Below are positions 38,599 to 47,372 of a stretch of 64,000 nucleotides of DNA, piece after piece. Below the pieces are notes generated by a model that saw nothing but the letters and a program-made list of their open reading frames with translations, made no database searches and was not told the origin of the DNA. A program made the position numbers and the translations under genes. The DNA is taken from assembly GCF_015291665.1 (NCBI RefSeq), contig NZ_CP030049.1, positions 372,001 through 436,000 of the forward strand, in the 5' to 3' direction. This DNA is from Bradyrhizobium sp. CCBAU 53338. GTDB lineage: Bacteria; Pseudomonadota; Alphaproteobacteria; Rhizobiales; Xanthobacteraceae. Within the stretch, counting starts at the first letter, position 1. Each line of letters begins with the position of its first letter.

Positions 38599-39921
38599 TC
38601 AAACCGGGGCTCCGCGGCCCGAAATCAAGTCTACGTATTGTTGCATTTGTTCTAAGTGACCGAAGTCGGCATTTTTCGCATCCAGGTGGTCTCTAAGTTG
38701 TTCAATGCGCATCACTTTGTTATCGCCCCTGTAGAAGATATTTCTAAACAAAGGAGTAGCGGTGACACTTTCGATGTAAGTACGGCTTCCTGCACTTGTA
38801 TCACCTTTTGCGAACTGAAAGTTCAGCATCAAGCTCAAAATTAAATGTGGAGCCGTATACCAGTCCCAAGTTAGGCTACCCAAGGAGTAAGCGATGACCG
38901 CAACTCGGTTGGGATCACGTGTAGTGCGGTAGTACTCGATCGGCTGAACTACGTGAGGATGATGGCCCAAAATTATGTCGGCGCCTTCCTCCACAAGCGC
39001 ATGAGCGAGCTCAATTTGCTTTCGTCTTGGAAAAAACTCGAATTCGAAGCCCCAATGGATTGAGGCGATGATGACATCGGCATTCTGATGTTTACAGCTC
39101 CTTATTTGCGATTTGAGTAGCTCAAGATCGGCCACGACACGTTTGGACATGAGCGGTGACGCGTGCACACAATAATGTTCACCGTCGGGTAGGGGTCGCC
39201 CATTGAGACCGAATGTGACCGACACGAACCCGAACCTGATGCCCCTCTTCGTGAAAACCGTGCCCCGGCCGTACTCCTCGGCGCATCGAGGGGCGCCGAT
39301 TTCAATGATCCCATTCGCTCTGCAGAGCTCTTGAGTGGTTCGAAGACCCTGAACGCCCAAGTCCAATGAGTGATTGTTCGCGAGGTTAAGAATCGTGAAA
39401 CGTCTACCCTGGTGTTCTGTTAATGCGGAATATTGGGCCGATGAGCAACACATCATCGAAGAGCGGCCGTCGCCTATAGCCTCGCTCACGACATGATCGT
39501 CTGCCACCACAGATTCATAATTCGCGAAAGAGATATCGGCATTGAAGACAGCGGCTTCGATGCTCTCGAACAAAAGATCCTTAGAGTGTTCTAGCCCGCG
39601 CGCCTGGATCAGATCCCCCAGTGCACTCAGAGTCGCAGTCTGCTGCTTTCGAAATGCAGTCGGTAATTCCACAATAGACTTGTCGTTCAAGAACAACGCA
39701 TCAGAAACATCCCGTGATGTTCTCGTAATTGGGCGCGCGCTTTTATAGAACCAGTACGCGCGGTCAATTCCATCCATTTCTGCCGAATCTGTTGCAGCGC
39801 TTTCGAGCGGAAAATCCCACCAGCCAAATCGCTTGGCGTTTTCCGCCAGGTCCAACGTTTCCGGAGTTGTGCGCCAGACATCAACAGGCGTGTTGGGAAG
39901 TTTACGCGGCACGGCTTGCAT
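38599..39921 (-). CDS. CapA-family (poly-gamma-glutamate capsule type) metallophosphatase-like protein
   Basis: 440 residues with the CapA blocks: SFANYESVV, ILNLANNHSLDLGVQGL, IIASIHWGFEFEFFP and DIILGHHPHVVQPIEYY, which hold the metal-binding Asn/His residues. A long N-terminal part precedes the usual domain start. I see no signal peptide or membrane helix, unlike surface-anchored CapA; it may be cytosolic. Some CapA-like proteins serve peptide or amide chemistry and not capsule. No pga partner genes are near. Next to it on the same strand is an isochorismatase-like hydrolase. Confidence 0.8.
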   Translation of the reverse strand: MQAVPRKLPNTPVDVWRTTPETLDLAENAKRFGWWDFPLESAATDSAEMDGIDRAYWFYKSARPITRTSRDVSDALFLNDKSIVELPTAFRKQQTATLSALGDLIQARGLEHSKDLLFESIEAAVFNADISFANYESVVADDHVVSEAIGDGRSSMMCCSSAQYSALTEHQGRRFTILNLANNHSLDLGVQGLRTTQELCRANGIIEIGAPRCAEEYGRGTVFTKRGIRFGFVSVTFGLNGRPLPDGEHYCVHASPLMSKRVVADLELLKSQIRSCKHQNADVIIASIHWGFEFEFFPRRKQIELAHALVEEGADIILGHHPHVVQPIEYYRTTRDPNRVAVIAYSLGSLTWDWYTAPHLILSLMLNFQFAKGDTSAGSRTYIESVTATPLFRNIFYRGDNKVMRIEQLRDHLDAKNADFGHLEQMQQYVDLISGRGAPV

Positions 39922-40066
39922 CTCCTCGTCGCATGGCTTTTGATCTACGGTTTATAGTCTGCGCAGCACGCAAACCAGGCTCTTTCGCATCCGAAGTCTC
40001 CGCAATGCACAAGCGCCACAGGTGTTAACGTTGACGCGCGTGTCATACGCTTCAACGCAGCTCTTC

Positions 40067-40168
40067 GAGATTCCCTCTCAGGGGTAAGACGTTAGGATCT
40101 CGTTTTGCATCTCTTGCTCAGCGGAAAAGAGACAGAAAACAAACCGCTCGGCTTACTGAGGGAATCTC
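40067..40168. repeat. Inverted repeat closing a ~100-base stem-loop
   Basis: GAGATTCCCTCTCAG at 40067 pairs with CTGAGGGAATCTC ending 40168 (two bases bulged). Inside, ATCTCTT pairs with AAGAGA. It lies just past the isochorismatase-like stop. No T tract follows, so a simple terminator is unlikely; a small ncRNA or a MITE-like remnant is possible. Confidence 0.45.
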
Positions 40169-40181
40169 AAGAAGGGAAATC

Positions 40182-40799
40182 TCAGCTGTTTCGGGCGAAT
40201 AACTTGCCTGAGAGTTCCGATACAATCTCCTCCGTCGTCACTTTCCGGACAGCGCCATATTGCATACGAAGAGAGTAATTGTGTCTCTCTTCAGTATAGG
40301 CGGCGCAGCAGTCGGTGACGCAAATCATATGGAAGCTGCGATCTACACCGTCGCGCAGCGCCATATCGATGCATTGATCCGTTAAAACGCCAACAACAAT
40401 TACCTCCTCAATGCCCATGTTACGAAGAACCCGCTCCAGGATGGTCGAACTGAATACCCCAGAAGCTGTCTTTGGTAAGACGATGTCGTCTTCGCCAGGC
40501 GCTATCTCGGGAATTACCTGAGCTCCCCATGACCCCTTTGGGATGACTAGCTTACGGTGGCAAAGCGAACGATCGCGCCCATCCTTGGTGAGGCTTTCGA
40601 TTACCGTGTACATCACTTCCACGCCGCACGACCTCGCGGCTTGCAGTAGCCGCTGGACGTTCGGCACGATCTGATGTTTCACGCGGTCCACGTACTCCGG
40701 ATATTTGCGCTGTTCTTCCTCAGAAATCTCGTGGTTCTGCAGGTCGACAACTAGCAATGCTGTTTTTTGAGGGTCAATGGGGCCGTCATAATTCTTCAT
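40182..40799 (-). CDS. Isochorismatase-like cysteine hydrolase
   Basis: 205 residues from ATG 40799 (MKNYDGPIDPQKTALLVVDL), chosen for the AGGAGCG site just upstream. Catalytic triad visible: D19 in LLVVDLQNHE, K110 in VLPKTASGVF, C143 in GVLTDQCID, with the cis-peptide region GVLTD. Hydrolyses amides, ureido groups or vinyl ethers in family members (N-carbamoylsarcosine amidase, nicotinamidase, ureidoacrylate hydrolase). True substrate unknown; an amide in the same pathway as the CapA-like protein is a guess. Confidence 0.87.
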   Translation of the reverse strand: MKNYDGPIDPQKTALLVVDLQNHEISEEEQRKYPEYVDRVKHQIVPNVQRLLQAARSCGVEVMYTVIESLTKDGRDRSLCHRKLVIPKGSWGAQVIPEIAPGEDDIVLPKTASGVFSSTILERVLRNMGIEEVIVVGVLTDQCIDMALRDGVDRSFHMICVTDCCAAYTEERHNYSLRMQYGAVRKVTTEEIVSELSGKLFARNS

Positions 40800-41379
40800 G
40801 TATCGCTCCTGGGTTTGATCTACCCTTCCGATCAATCTAGCAAGGATCGTTCCATCGGGCCTGGGCCTATCATGTGACGGCGACTCGCGCTTCTTGAGAC
40901 CGACCTTCGGTCGGCCTATGAGCCAAGTTTCGTTGGAAAGCCTTGATCAAGAGCGGGCTGCCTGTTGCTCGTTCACAAGAGTGTTTTCTTATCGCGGGTT
41001 CATCCATAACTGGCCCTGTTCGCTCGCGACCAGAAGCGCCAGCTCTTCCGCATTAGTCCGGCCCACGACCTCAGAATTGCTGCGCTTTTGCAGGCAAGAA
41101 TTCGGCGGACCGGAAATGAGCGCTCAGCCGCGGTGATTGCCGCCTTTGTGTCGCCGGCGCTACGGCGAGCAACATCGGCGGTTGGCCCGTCTCTGTGCGT
41201 GCCCGCTTCCTACGGGCCAACAAGAAGAGCCGCCCGGCACGAAAATCGCGGCGATGGAAATGGTAGAGATGCTCGTGTACTGGAGTAGCGCCAATCGCTT
41301 GCGGGCTGTTGTGACTGTTCGATTGGAGCGTCATTTGTCGGTCCCCGCGAGGTCGTCTCCGATATATTCCATGCGCTTA
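40800..41379. other. Intergenic stretch, no recognised gene
   Basis: Between the isochorismatase-like gene and the Lrp remnant. It carries that gene's promoter at the left edge. Frames here are short and unlike known families. Confidence 0.35.
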
Positions 41380-41640
41380 GGATACTAGTATCGTACAGAG
41401 ATTTGCGTCGCATTTTCTTGCCGACTTGAAGAATTCCTGCAGCCCTTGTGGGATTTGCGAGGGATGGCGCCTGGAAGGTGAAGCAGATGATGTAATACGA
41501 TCCGATCGATGTGTCATCGGCAAGCGAGAAAATCATCAATTCGTCGGTTGAGTTGATCAGTAGGTTTTATGTGACCGGTGATAGTTCGTGCTCCACATTG
41601 CTGCTCGCGCCATATCGCGCCACGCGGGTTAGAAGACGAG
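41380..41640 (+). pseudogene. Decayed second copy of the Lrp locus (operator and gene scraps)
   Basis: GATACTAGT then ATTTGCGTCGCATTTTC and GAATTCCTGCA (41375-41440) repeat, in order, the promoter region at 14307-14365. Further on, SSVELISRFYVTGDS (41541-41585) matches SSEVVNGFYVTGDA of the Lrp protein. In between, the gene start is lost. The left arm of the palindrome is destroyed. Confidence 0.65.
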
Positions 41641-41676
41641 AAGAGTTGCCGAGTAGGTGGAGGCAATTGGGCGGGG

Positions 41677-42351
41677 TTATCCCGCCGCCTTATCAGGTGT
41701 ATTCGCAAAACGAGCGGCTTCCGCCACGAGATCTGCGAAAACGCGTCCGCCAGTCGTGAGATGATCGTGCATAGCCTGAGCAGCCGCCATGGCATCTCCT
41801 CGGGTGATCGCTGCCACAATTGAGCAATGATCTTGATAGGACTGTTGAATGCGACCTGGTTTTTGGAATGGGTACCGACGATAGAGACGCAGGCGAGCGC
41901 GGGTCTCTTTTATCGACTGTTCCAAATATGAGTTTTGCGCACCCTCGTAGATAGTTTCATGGAGCTCTTTATTAATTGCATCGTACAGCTGCGCATTGTG
42001 AAGCGCGCTTTCGCTGCGAGAGTGTATGTCGCGGAGGCGCGCCTGTAGGTCCGTCGGCATTCGCGCCGCGGCCAGCCTTGCAGACATTCCCTCAAGCTCC
42101 GTCATAACTTCGAACATAGCGACAATTTGCTCCGCACTCAGAACCGAGACGGTCGCACCCCTCCGCTGCTTCAGATCTACCAAGCCACGCGATGCCAGCT
42201 GTATCAGGGCTTCCCGGACAGGGGTCTTCGAAACGTTAAACCTGTCGGAGAGTTGCTTTTCATCAAGCTTGGATCCTGGCTGCAAAGCACCGGAATCAAT
42301 TTCGGTCTTGATCCAGTTGGCGATTTCGCTAGTTCGGTTGAATTTGAGCAC
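41677..42351 (-). CDS. GntR-family regulator, FCD (FadR/VanR) subgroup
   Basis: 224 residues from GTG 42351. Winged helix-turn-helix (IDSGALQPGSKLDEKQLSDR, FNVSKTPVREALIQLASRGL) then an FCD effector domain with metal-ligand-type His/Asp in NKELHETIYEGAQN and HCSIVAAITRGDA. Binds carboxylate ligands in the family. A palindrome lies just before its start. Lies downstream of the amidase on the same strand; MatR, regulator of malonate genes in rhizobia, is of this type (knowledge), so a similar role is suggested. Confidence 0.9.
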   Translation of the reverse strand: MLKFNRTSEIANWIKTEIDSGALQPGSKLDEKQLSDRFNVSKTPVREALIQLASRGLVDLKQRRGATVSVLSAEQIVAMFEVMTELEGMSARLAAARMPTDLQARLRDIHSRSESALHNAQLYDAINKELHETIYEGAQNSYLEQSIKETRARLRLYRRYPFQKPGRIQQSYQDHCSIVAAITRGDAMAAAQAMHDHLTTGGRVFADLVAEAARFANTPDKAAG

Positions 42352-42364
42352 GGTCCTGCCCGCG

Positions 42365-42382
42365 GGTATGGGAGTTCATACC
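42365..42382. promoter_or_regulatory. Palindrome before the GntR gene, candidate auto-operator
   Basis: GGTATGGGAGTTCATACC: 6-bp perfect arms around six bases, 14-31 bases upstream of the GntR start, overlapping where its promoter should be. GntR/FCD proteins bind short palindromes of this spacing. The rest of 42383-42650 shows no gene. Confidence 0.5.
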
Positions 42383-42650
42383 ACGATCCGCGAGTAGATA
42401 GCGAAAAGTTTCGCAATTGTATCGCGACGAGAGGCGGACCGGTTCGTCAACCGGTAGCTCAAAGGCTCGAACCTTTAGCCCAACAATACTCGAAGGAGCA
42501 CGCGATTTGCCGGCCCGGCGCTCAACCTAGGCGCTACTTCCCCTACCTATGGTGAGACGATCGACGAACATACGGGCCCGAGATCAGATGCTGCCGAATT
42601 TACCTCGCCAAGGGCCCATGCCGGTCGAACTCAGAATGAGCCAGCAGAGA

Positions 42651-44039
42651 TTAGACCGATCGCGCCGGAATAGTCTCGCTGATCCAACGCCCTAAACCTA
42701 CAAGGTGCTGATCGGTATGCTGCTGGCCAATAACCTGAATTCCGAGAGGCATTCCCCTCACCGCAAGAAGCGGAAGCGTGATAGTTGGCGCCCCTAAGAC
42801 GGAGGTAACAGCATTGTAACTCGGCAGGCCTGTTGTATGTGAGATGCCCGAGTCAAGTCCTTGATTGTCTAATTTTGGAGCTGGTCCAACGGAGGACGGA
42901 GCAACGATAGCGTCGGCGATATGAGCAATTGCGGCGTGGGCTGCTCTTGCCTTATCGCGCTGGGCGAGTAGTTGACGATAGTCATCTATGCTCATCTTTC
43001 TCGCGAGTTCCAGACGAGAGGTCAAGCTGTCACTCAGCCCTCCGCCAAACCTTTCTACAAGGTTCTCCAGTGACCAGCGCATCTCGTAGGCACAAACGTC
43101 ACGAGTAATTTCAAGACTTTCGTCGATGGCACGTTCGAACGAGTCGACCAGCGAGTGGTTGGTTCTGTCGATGGTGTGGACGCCGGCGTGGCGAAGCTGA
43201 GTGAGGAACCGTTCAAATGCGTCTCTGGAATCGTCGTCCAATTCTGCCGCACCTTGGGCCTCCATCACAATCACTCGTAGTGGCCGGGTTGCCGGATGAA
43301 GAGTTGTCTCACCGTAAAGGCCGGGATAGCCGGGATCGCCGCCTGATCTCTTTGCGACTTCAATCGACACATGCCACATGTCACGAAGGTCGCCAGCATG
43401 GATCCCCACGTGGCTTTGGCTAAGTGCCAGACGCTCCCCACGATGGATGGCGCCCATTGTCGGCTTGATCGCATAGTTCGCGCAAAAGCTCGCTGGTCGA
43501 ATCACCGAGCCAGCCACTTGCGTTCCGATTGCCGCAGGTATCATCCGCGCGCCGACGGCCGCTGCCGATCCGCTCGACGATCCGCCGGGGGTATGGCGAT
43601 GGCTGAACGGGTTGGTAGTCGGTCCAGGGTAGGACATGCCGAGTTCCGTCGTCACTGTCTTACCGAGCACGATGGCGCCCGCGGCTCTCAATGCCTGGAC
43701 GCAAGCCGTATCTTGATGAGTGTGATTGTCTCTGAACAAGGGAGATCCCATACGCGTGGGCATATCCTTTGTCATAAAGAGGTCTTTGATCCCGACCGGC
43801 ATGCCATCGATGGTCGAAAGCTCTCGTCCCGCGAGGTAACGCGCTGTGGATCGATCAGCCACGGACCTCGCCTCTCGCACGTTCATTTCGACCCAAGCTC
43901 GCACGGTGGGCTCGCGAGCGTCGATCGTTTCGAGACAGCGCTCAAGGTATTTGCGCGGGCTATCTCGTCCTTCTCTGAAGGCGGGTACCGCATCATGAAA
44001 TGTCAGCGCTTGAAATTCAGCGGGATGGTATGCGCACAA
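42651..44039 (-). CDS. Amidase-signature hydrolase (malonamidase-like)
   Basis: 462 residues. Start is TTG 44039 with GGAG nine bases upstream. Ser-cisSer-Lys catalytic set: K85 in GMPVGIKDLF, cis-Ser in TPGGSSSGSAAAVGARMIP (about 154-155), nucleophile S178 in GTQVAGSVIRPASFCANY. The block around both serines closely resembles Bradyrhizobium malonamidase E2 as I recall it; the family norm before the nucleophile is GGS, here AGS. Would release ammonia and an acid from an amide such as malonamate. Next to a malonyl-CoA-synthetase-like gene, 33 bases away on the same strand. Confidence 0.87.
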   Translation of the reverse strand: MCAYHPAEFQALTFHDAVPAFREGRDSPRKYLERCLETIDAREPTVRAWVEMNVREARSVADRSTARYLAGRELSTIDGMPVGIKDLFMTKDMPTRMGSPLFRDNHTHQDTACVQALRAAGAIVLGKTVTTELGMSYPGPTTNPFSHRHTPGGSSSGSAAAVGARMIPAAIGTQVAGSVIRPASFCANYAIKPTMGAIHRGERLALSQSHVGIHAGDLRDMWHVSIEVAKRSGGDPGYPGLYGETTLHPATRPLRVIVMEAQGAAELDDDSRDAFERFLTQLRHAGVHTIDRTNHSLVDSFERAIDESLEITRDVCAYEMRWSLENLVERFGGGLSDSLTSRLELARKMSIDDYRQLLAQRDKARAAHAAIAHIADAIVAPSSVGPAPKLDNQGLDSGISHTTGLPSYNAVTSVLGAPTITLPLLAVRGMPLGIQVIGQQHTDQHLVGLGRWISETIPARSV

Positions 44040-44072
44040 GTGTGCAATCTCCAGTTAGCCTAGGGAGGCCGA

Positions 44073-45611
44073 TTATCTATTGGCGTTATCCGAGCCAAGC
44101 GTGGGAAAGTCCGCTAGTGTCGTCCGGAGCTCCTTCTTCAAGACTTTTCCCATAGCATTCCGTGGAAAATCATCGACTACGATGACCTTCTTGGGGGTTT
44201 TGTAACTTGCCATGTTTCGCTTGACCTGCTGAATCACCTCGCTTTCGCTCGGTGGGTCGCTCTTATCGCTAGCAATTACGAAGGCAACGACGCACTCTCC
44301 GAAATCCGCGTGAGTTGCTCCGACAACGGCTGACTCCTTAACGGAAGTCAGTTCATCGATTACAGCCTCAACTTCTGCGGGATAGACGTTGTATCCGCCG
44401 CTGATGATGAGATCCTTGGCGCGGCCTGTAATCGAGACGTATCCCTTCTCGTCGACGAGACCCATGTCGCCGGTACGGAAGAACCCGTCTGCTGTGAGCT
44501 CGGCTTTGGTTTGCTCAGCATTGTTCCAGTAACCGGAGAAAAGCCCCGGTCCTCGCGCTTGAATGATACCTACTTGTCCGACAGGCAGAGCTTCATCTCG
44601 CTCGCCTGCAATACGCAAATCAACACCGGGAATCGGTAGCCCTACCGAACCTGGTCGACGATCACCTTCCAGGGGGTTCGAGCAGAGAATCATTGCCTCG
44701 GTCAAACCATAACGCTCCAGGATACGGTGCCCTGTCCGAGTTTCAAAATCGCGATGCATCGGAGCCGATAGTGGTGCCGAACCGGATATGAACAGTCGCA
44801 TGTTTCGGCAAAGAGAGCTGGCCAGCGAAGGGCAGGTCAATAGACGATGATAGTAAGTTGGCACTCCCATAAAAACGGTTGAGCGAGGAATTGCGTCGAG
44901 CACTGGACTTACATCGAATTTATTTTGCAGGAGAATTCGCGCTCCGCCTGCCAGCGCGACGTTGAATGAGATGAATAGACCATGGCTGTGGAAGATCGGC
45001 AGCGCATGTAGCAGAACATCCGAAGACGAGAAGCCCCACAATCGACTCAGCGTTTGAGCGGTGTACGAGAGCGCAGCATGGCTGATCAGAGCACCCTTGG
45101 GCCGGCCGGTTGTGCCTGAGGTGTAGAGGAGAGCTGCGGGAGCCGCACCATTGAGTTCGACGGTGCTAAACGAGGTCTCTCCTGCTTTGACAAGTGATGC
45201 GAATGTTCCTTCACCCCGGATGCCAAACGTTAAGACCTTGGTTGACCGAGGCACCGTCATGTCGGGAAGAGCTTCCGTATTTGGTCCTCTGAGAAGGAAG
45301 GAAGGCTGCGCGTCCTTTAGAAGGTAGGCCAACTCAGCTGAGCGATAAGCTGTGTTGATGGGCAAATAGCAGAGCCCAGCACGGAGGCAGGCAAGATAGA
45401 GCGCGAAAGCATGTGCGGACTTCTCGACCTGGACGGCCACGCGATCACCGACCGCACATCCGAGCCGCCGGAAGACGCTGGCATAGCTACCACAGAGCTT
45501 GTGCAGCCACTGAGCGGATAGCGTTTCGCCGCTCTCAAGCTCTAGGAGCACGTCTGTCGGGTTTGCCTCGGCCCTCCCCTCAACCAGGACATAGAAATTG
45601 CGGTTGGACAT
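44073..45611 (-). CDS. Acyl-CoA synthetase of the malonyl-CoA synthetase (MatB) type
   Basis: 512 residues. ANL-family ligase: activates a carboxylic acid with ATP to an acyl-adenylate, then CoA. Motifs: A3 LLYTSGTTGRPKGALISH, A5 ILERYGLTEAM, A7 GFFRTGDMGLVDEKGY, A8 GRAKDLIISGGYNVYPAEVE, A10 lysine in PRNAMGKVLKKEL. Length and overall layout fit MatB better than fatty-acid ligases. GGAGAGG seven bases before ATG. First gene of ligase-amidase-(GntR) on the minus strand. Substrate malonate is inferred from context. Confidence 0.85.
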   Translation of the reverse strand: MSNRNFYVLVEGRAEANPTDVLLELESGETLSAQWLHKLCGSYASVFRRLGCAVGDRVAVQVEKSAHAFALYLACLRAGLCYLPINTAYRSAELAYLLKDAQPSFLLRGPNTEALPDMTVPRSTKVLTFGIRGEGTFASLVKAGETSFSTVELNGAAPAALLYTSGTTGRPKGALISHAALSYTAQTLSRLWGFSSSDVLLHALPIFHSHGLFISFNVALAGGARILLQNKFDVSPVLDAIPRSTVFMGVPTYYHRLLTCPSLASSLCRNMRLFISGSAPLSAPMHRDFETRTGHRILERYGLTEAMILCSNPLEGDRRPGSVGLPIPGVDLRIAGERDEALPVGQVGIIQARGPGLFSGYWNNAEQTKAELTADGFFRTGDMGLVDEKGYVSITGRAKDLIISGGYNVYPAEVEAVIDELTSVKESAVVGATHADFGECVVAFVIASDKSDPPSESEVIQQVKRNMASYKTPKKVIVVDDFPRNAMGKVLKKELRTTLADFPTLGSDNANR

Positions 45612-45660
45612 GACTTACGCCTCTCCTCGCCGCGCTGCCGGCAGGGCCAGTTTCCGAGAT

Positions 45661-45705
45661 ATTCTATTGAATGTAAAAAAAATATCTGTCAACGTAAAAA
45701 GAATA
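45661..45705 (-). promoter_or_regulatory. Promoter region with direct repeats between ligase and hydratase genes
   Basis: Two direct repeats GTAAAAAAAATA (45673-45684) and GTAAAAAGAATA (45694-45705), starting 21 bases (two helical turns) apart, in an AT-rich patch of a GC-rich region. On the minus strand TTGACA (45692-45687) is 17 bases from CAATAG, a plausible sigma-70 promoter for the ligase. The repeats straddle the -35. Confidence 0.45.
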
Positions 45706-45811
45706 CGGAGGGGCTGAGGGCATAGGGCCGAAGCTTCTGTGCTTCATCGTTGACAACCGCGCCTCACCTACCCGTCCCTGCAGCGCAGGTTTCGCCAGTC
45801 GAGGGAATCGA

Positions 45812-46633
45812 ATGAATAAATTTGGAAGTGAGGTCGCAGCAGGGAAACAAAGGAATGAAGAAGCATCTGAGCTCGGGAACTTGCCGACCTTGCATGTGTC
45901 AAAAGGGATCGCGAGAATTCAATTGAACCGGTCTCGGCAGCACAATCGGTTCGAGCCAACAGACATCGAGACTTTCTCTGAAATCGTCGCGACTTTGGCT
46001 CGGCAGTCGAGCGTGCGAGTACTAATGATAACGGCTCAAGGTCCAAGTTTTAGTTCAGGATTTGACCTGGATACATTGTCGAGTGATCGTGCGGCGGCAT
46101 GTACAGCCCTGTTCGCCGCGATGTGCGATCTTGTCGAAGAATGCCCCTTTCCTACTATATGCGGCCTGAATGGAAACATTTACGGAGGCGCTACTGACCT
46201 CGCGCTTGCATGTGATTTTCGTATCGGAACGCGGGGATGTCTCTTGCAAATGTCTCCTTCTCGCCTCGGTATTCAGTACTACTATTCTGGTTTACGACGT
46301 TACGTGGAGCGGCTTGGCCTGTCGCAAACGAAACGCCTTTTTCTAACAGGCGAGCAAGTTGACAGCATCACGTTGTTACAGATGGGTTATCTTACCGAGG
46401 TGTGTACTTCGGATGCGCTTGAAGCGCGATTAGAGCATTTTGCCGGGATGCTCGCCCAGCGTTCGCCGGCTTCTCTCCGGGGCCTGAAGACGTCGCTCAA
46501 TTCAATTCGTCGAGGCACTGCTGACCCGGTCGAGATCAATGCGAAGTTTTTCGAAAGCCTAACATCACCTGATGCCCGAGAGGGCCTAAAAGCGTGGTGT
46601 GAGCGCCGGCCTCCTTCATTTGCAGACGTGTGA
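45812..46633 (+). CDS. Enoyl-CoA hydratase/isomerase family protein
   Basis: 273 residues. Crotonase fold: acts on acyl-CoA thioesters. The oxyanion-hole segments are FSSGFDLDTLSSDRA and NGNIYGGATDLALACDFRIG, and the following MSPSRLGIQYYYSGLRRYV carries the usual substrate loop. The residues normally Glu in hydratases are not clearly conserved, so hydratase, isomerase or decarboxylase activity is open. GAGGGA site before ATG. Divergent from the CoA-ligase gene, likely sharing its pathway and promoter region. Confidence 0.82.
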   Translation: MNKFGSEVAAGKQRNEEASELGNLPTLHVSKGIARIQLNRSRQHNRFEPTDIETFSEIVATLARQSSVRVLMITAQGPSFSSGFDLDTLSSDRAAACTALFAAMCDLVEECPFPTICGLNGNIYGGATDLALACDFRIGTRGCLLQMSPSRLGIQYYYSGLRRYVERLGLSQTKRLFLTGEQVDSITLLQMGYLTEVCTSDALEARLEHFAGMLAQRSPASLRGLKTSLNSIRRGTADPVEINAKFFESLTSPDAREGLKAWCERRPPSFADV

Positions 46634-47372
46634 GGCCAAGGCTCTTCGCACAGCAAAAATAAACTGCCTAAGCCTTGCCTCGTCCTCCGATCGGTTGGCT
46701 TTTGCGCGGCGGCGATCAGGGTGAGACTCCGCATTGTCTCGCCCTAATTGTTACCAAATGCTGAGCCGTTGCCTCACGTAAATTGCTCCCTTGGATCGGG
46801 AGCGAGCGGGGGCGAAGATGGGGTGGCTAAGCATGGCAACGCGGAAGGAACTGACGGCGGCAGCAGGCGCGCGCTATCGGCGTTCGGATCGCGCGAAGAA
46901 GACGCGGATATTGGACGAGTTCGTCGACATCACCGGATTCCATCGCAAGCAGGCGATGCGACTACTTCGAGGTGAGGAAGACGCGCGCCCAAGCCGAAGG
47001 GCGCGACGTCGAATGTATAATGAGGTAGAACACAACGCGCTCGTGCTCCTTTGGGAGGCGTCAGACCGGATCTGCGGGAAGCGGCTGAAGGCGTTAATGC
47101 CTGCGTTGATTGAGGCGATGGAACGGCATGGCCACCTCGACCTTACCCCCGAGATCCGCGACAAACTTTTGGCAATGAGCGCTGCGACGATCGACCGCGC
47201 ATTGGTGGGGGTCCGAGAAGGATTAGGTCGCAAGCGTCGGCGGCTGTCAAGCGACGTCCGGATTTGACCCCGCAACGACATGAGGAAGCGACCCCCTTGT
47301 TGTTTGCAGGACTGAAGCAAGCCGCTCGCGAAGCGCGCCCTTCATAGCGCTGTAGCGAGCGAGCGGCTTGCG

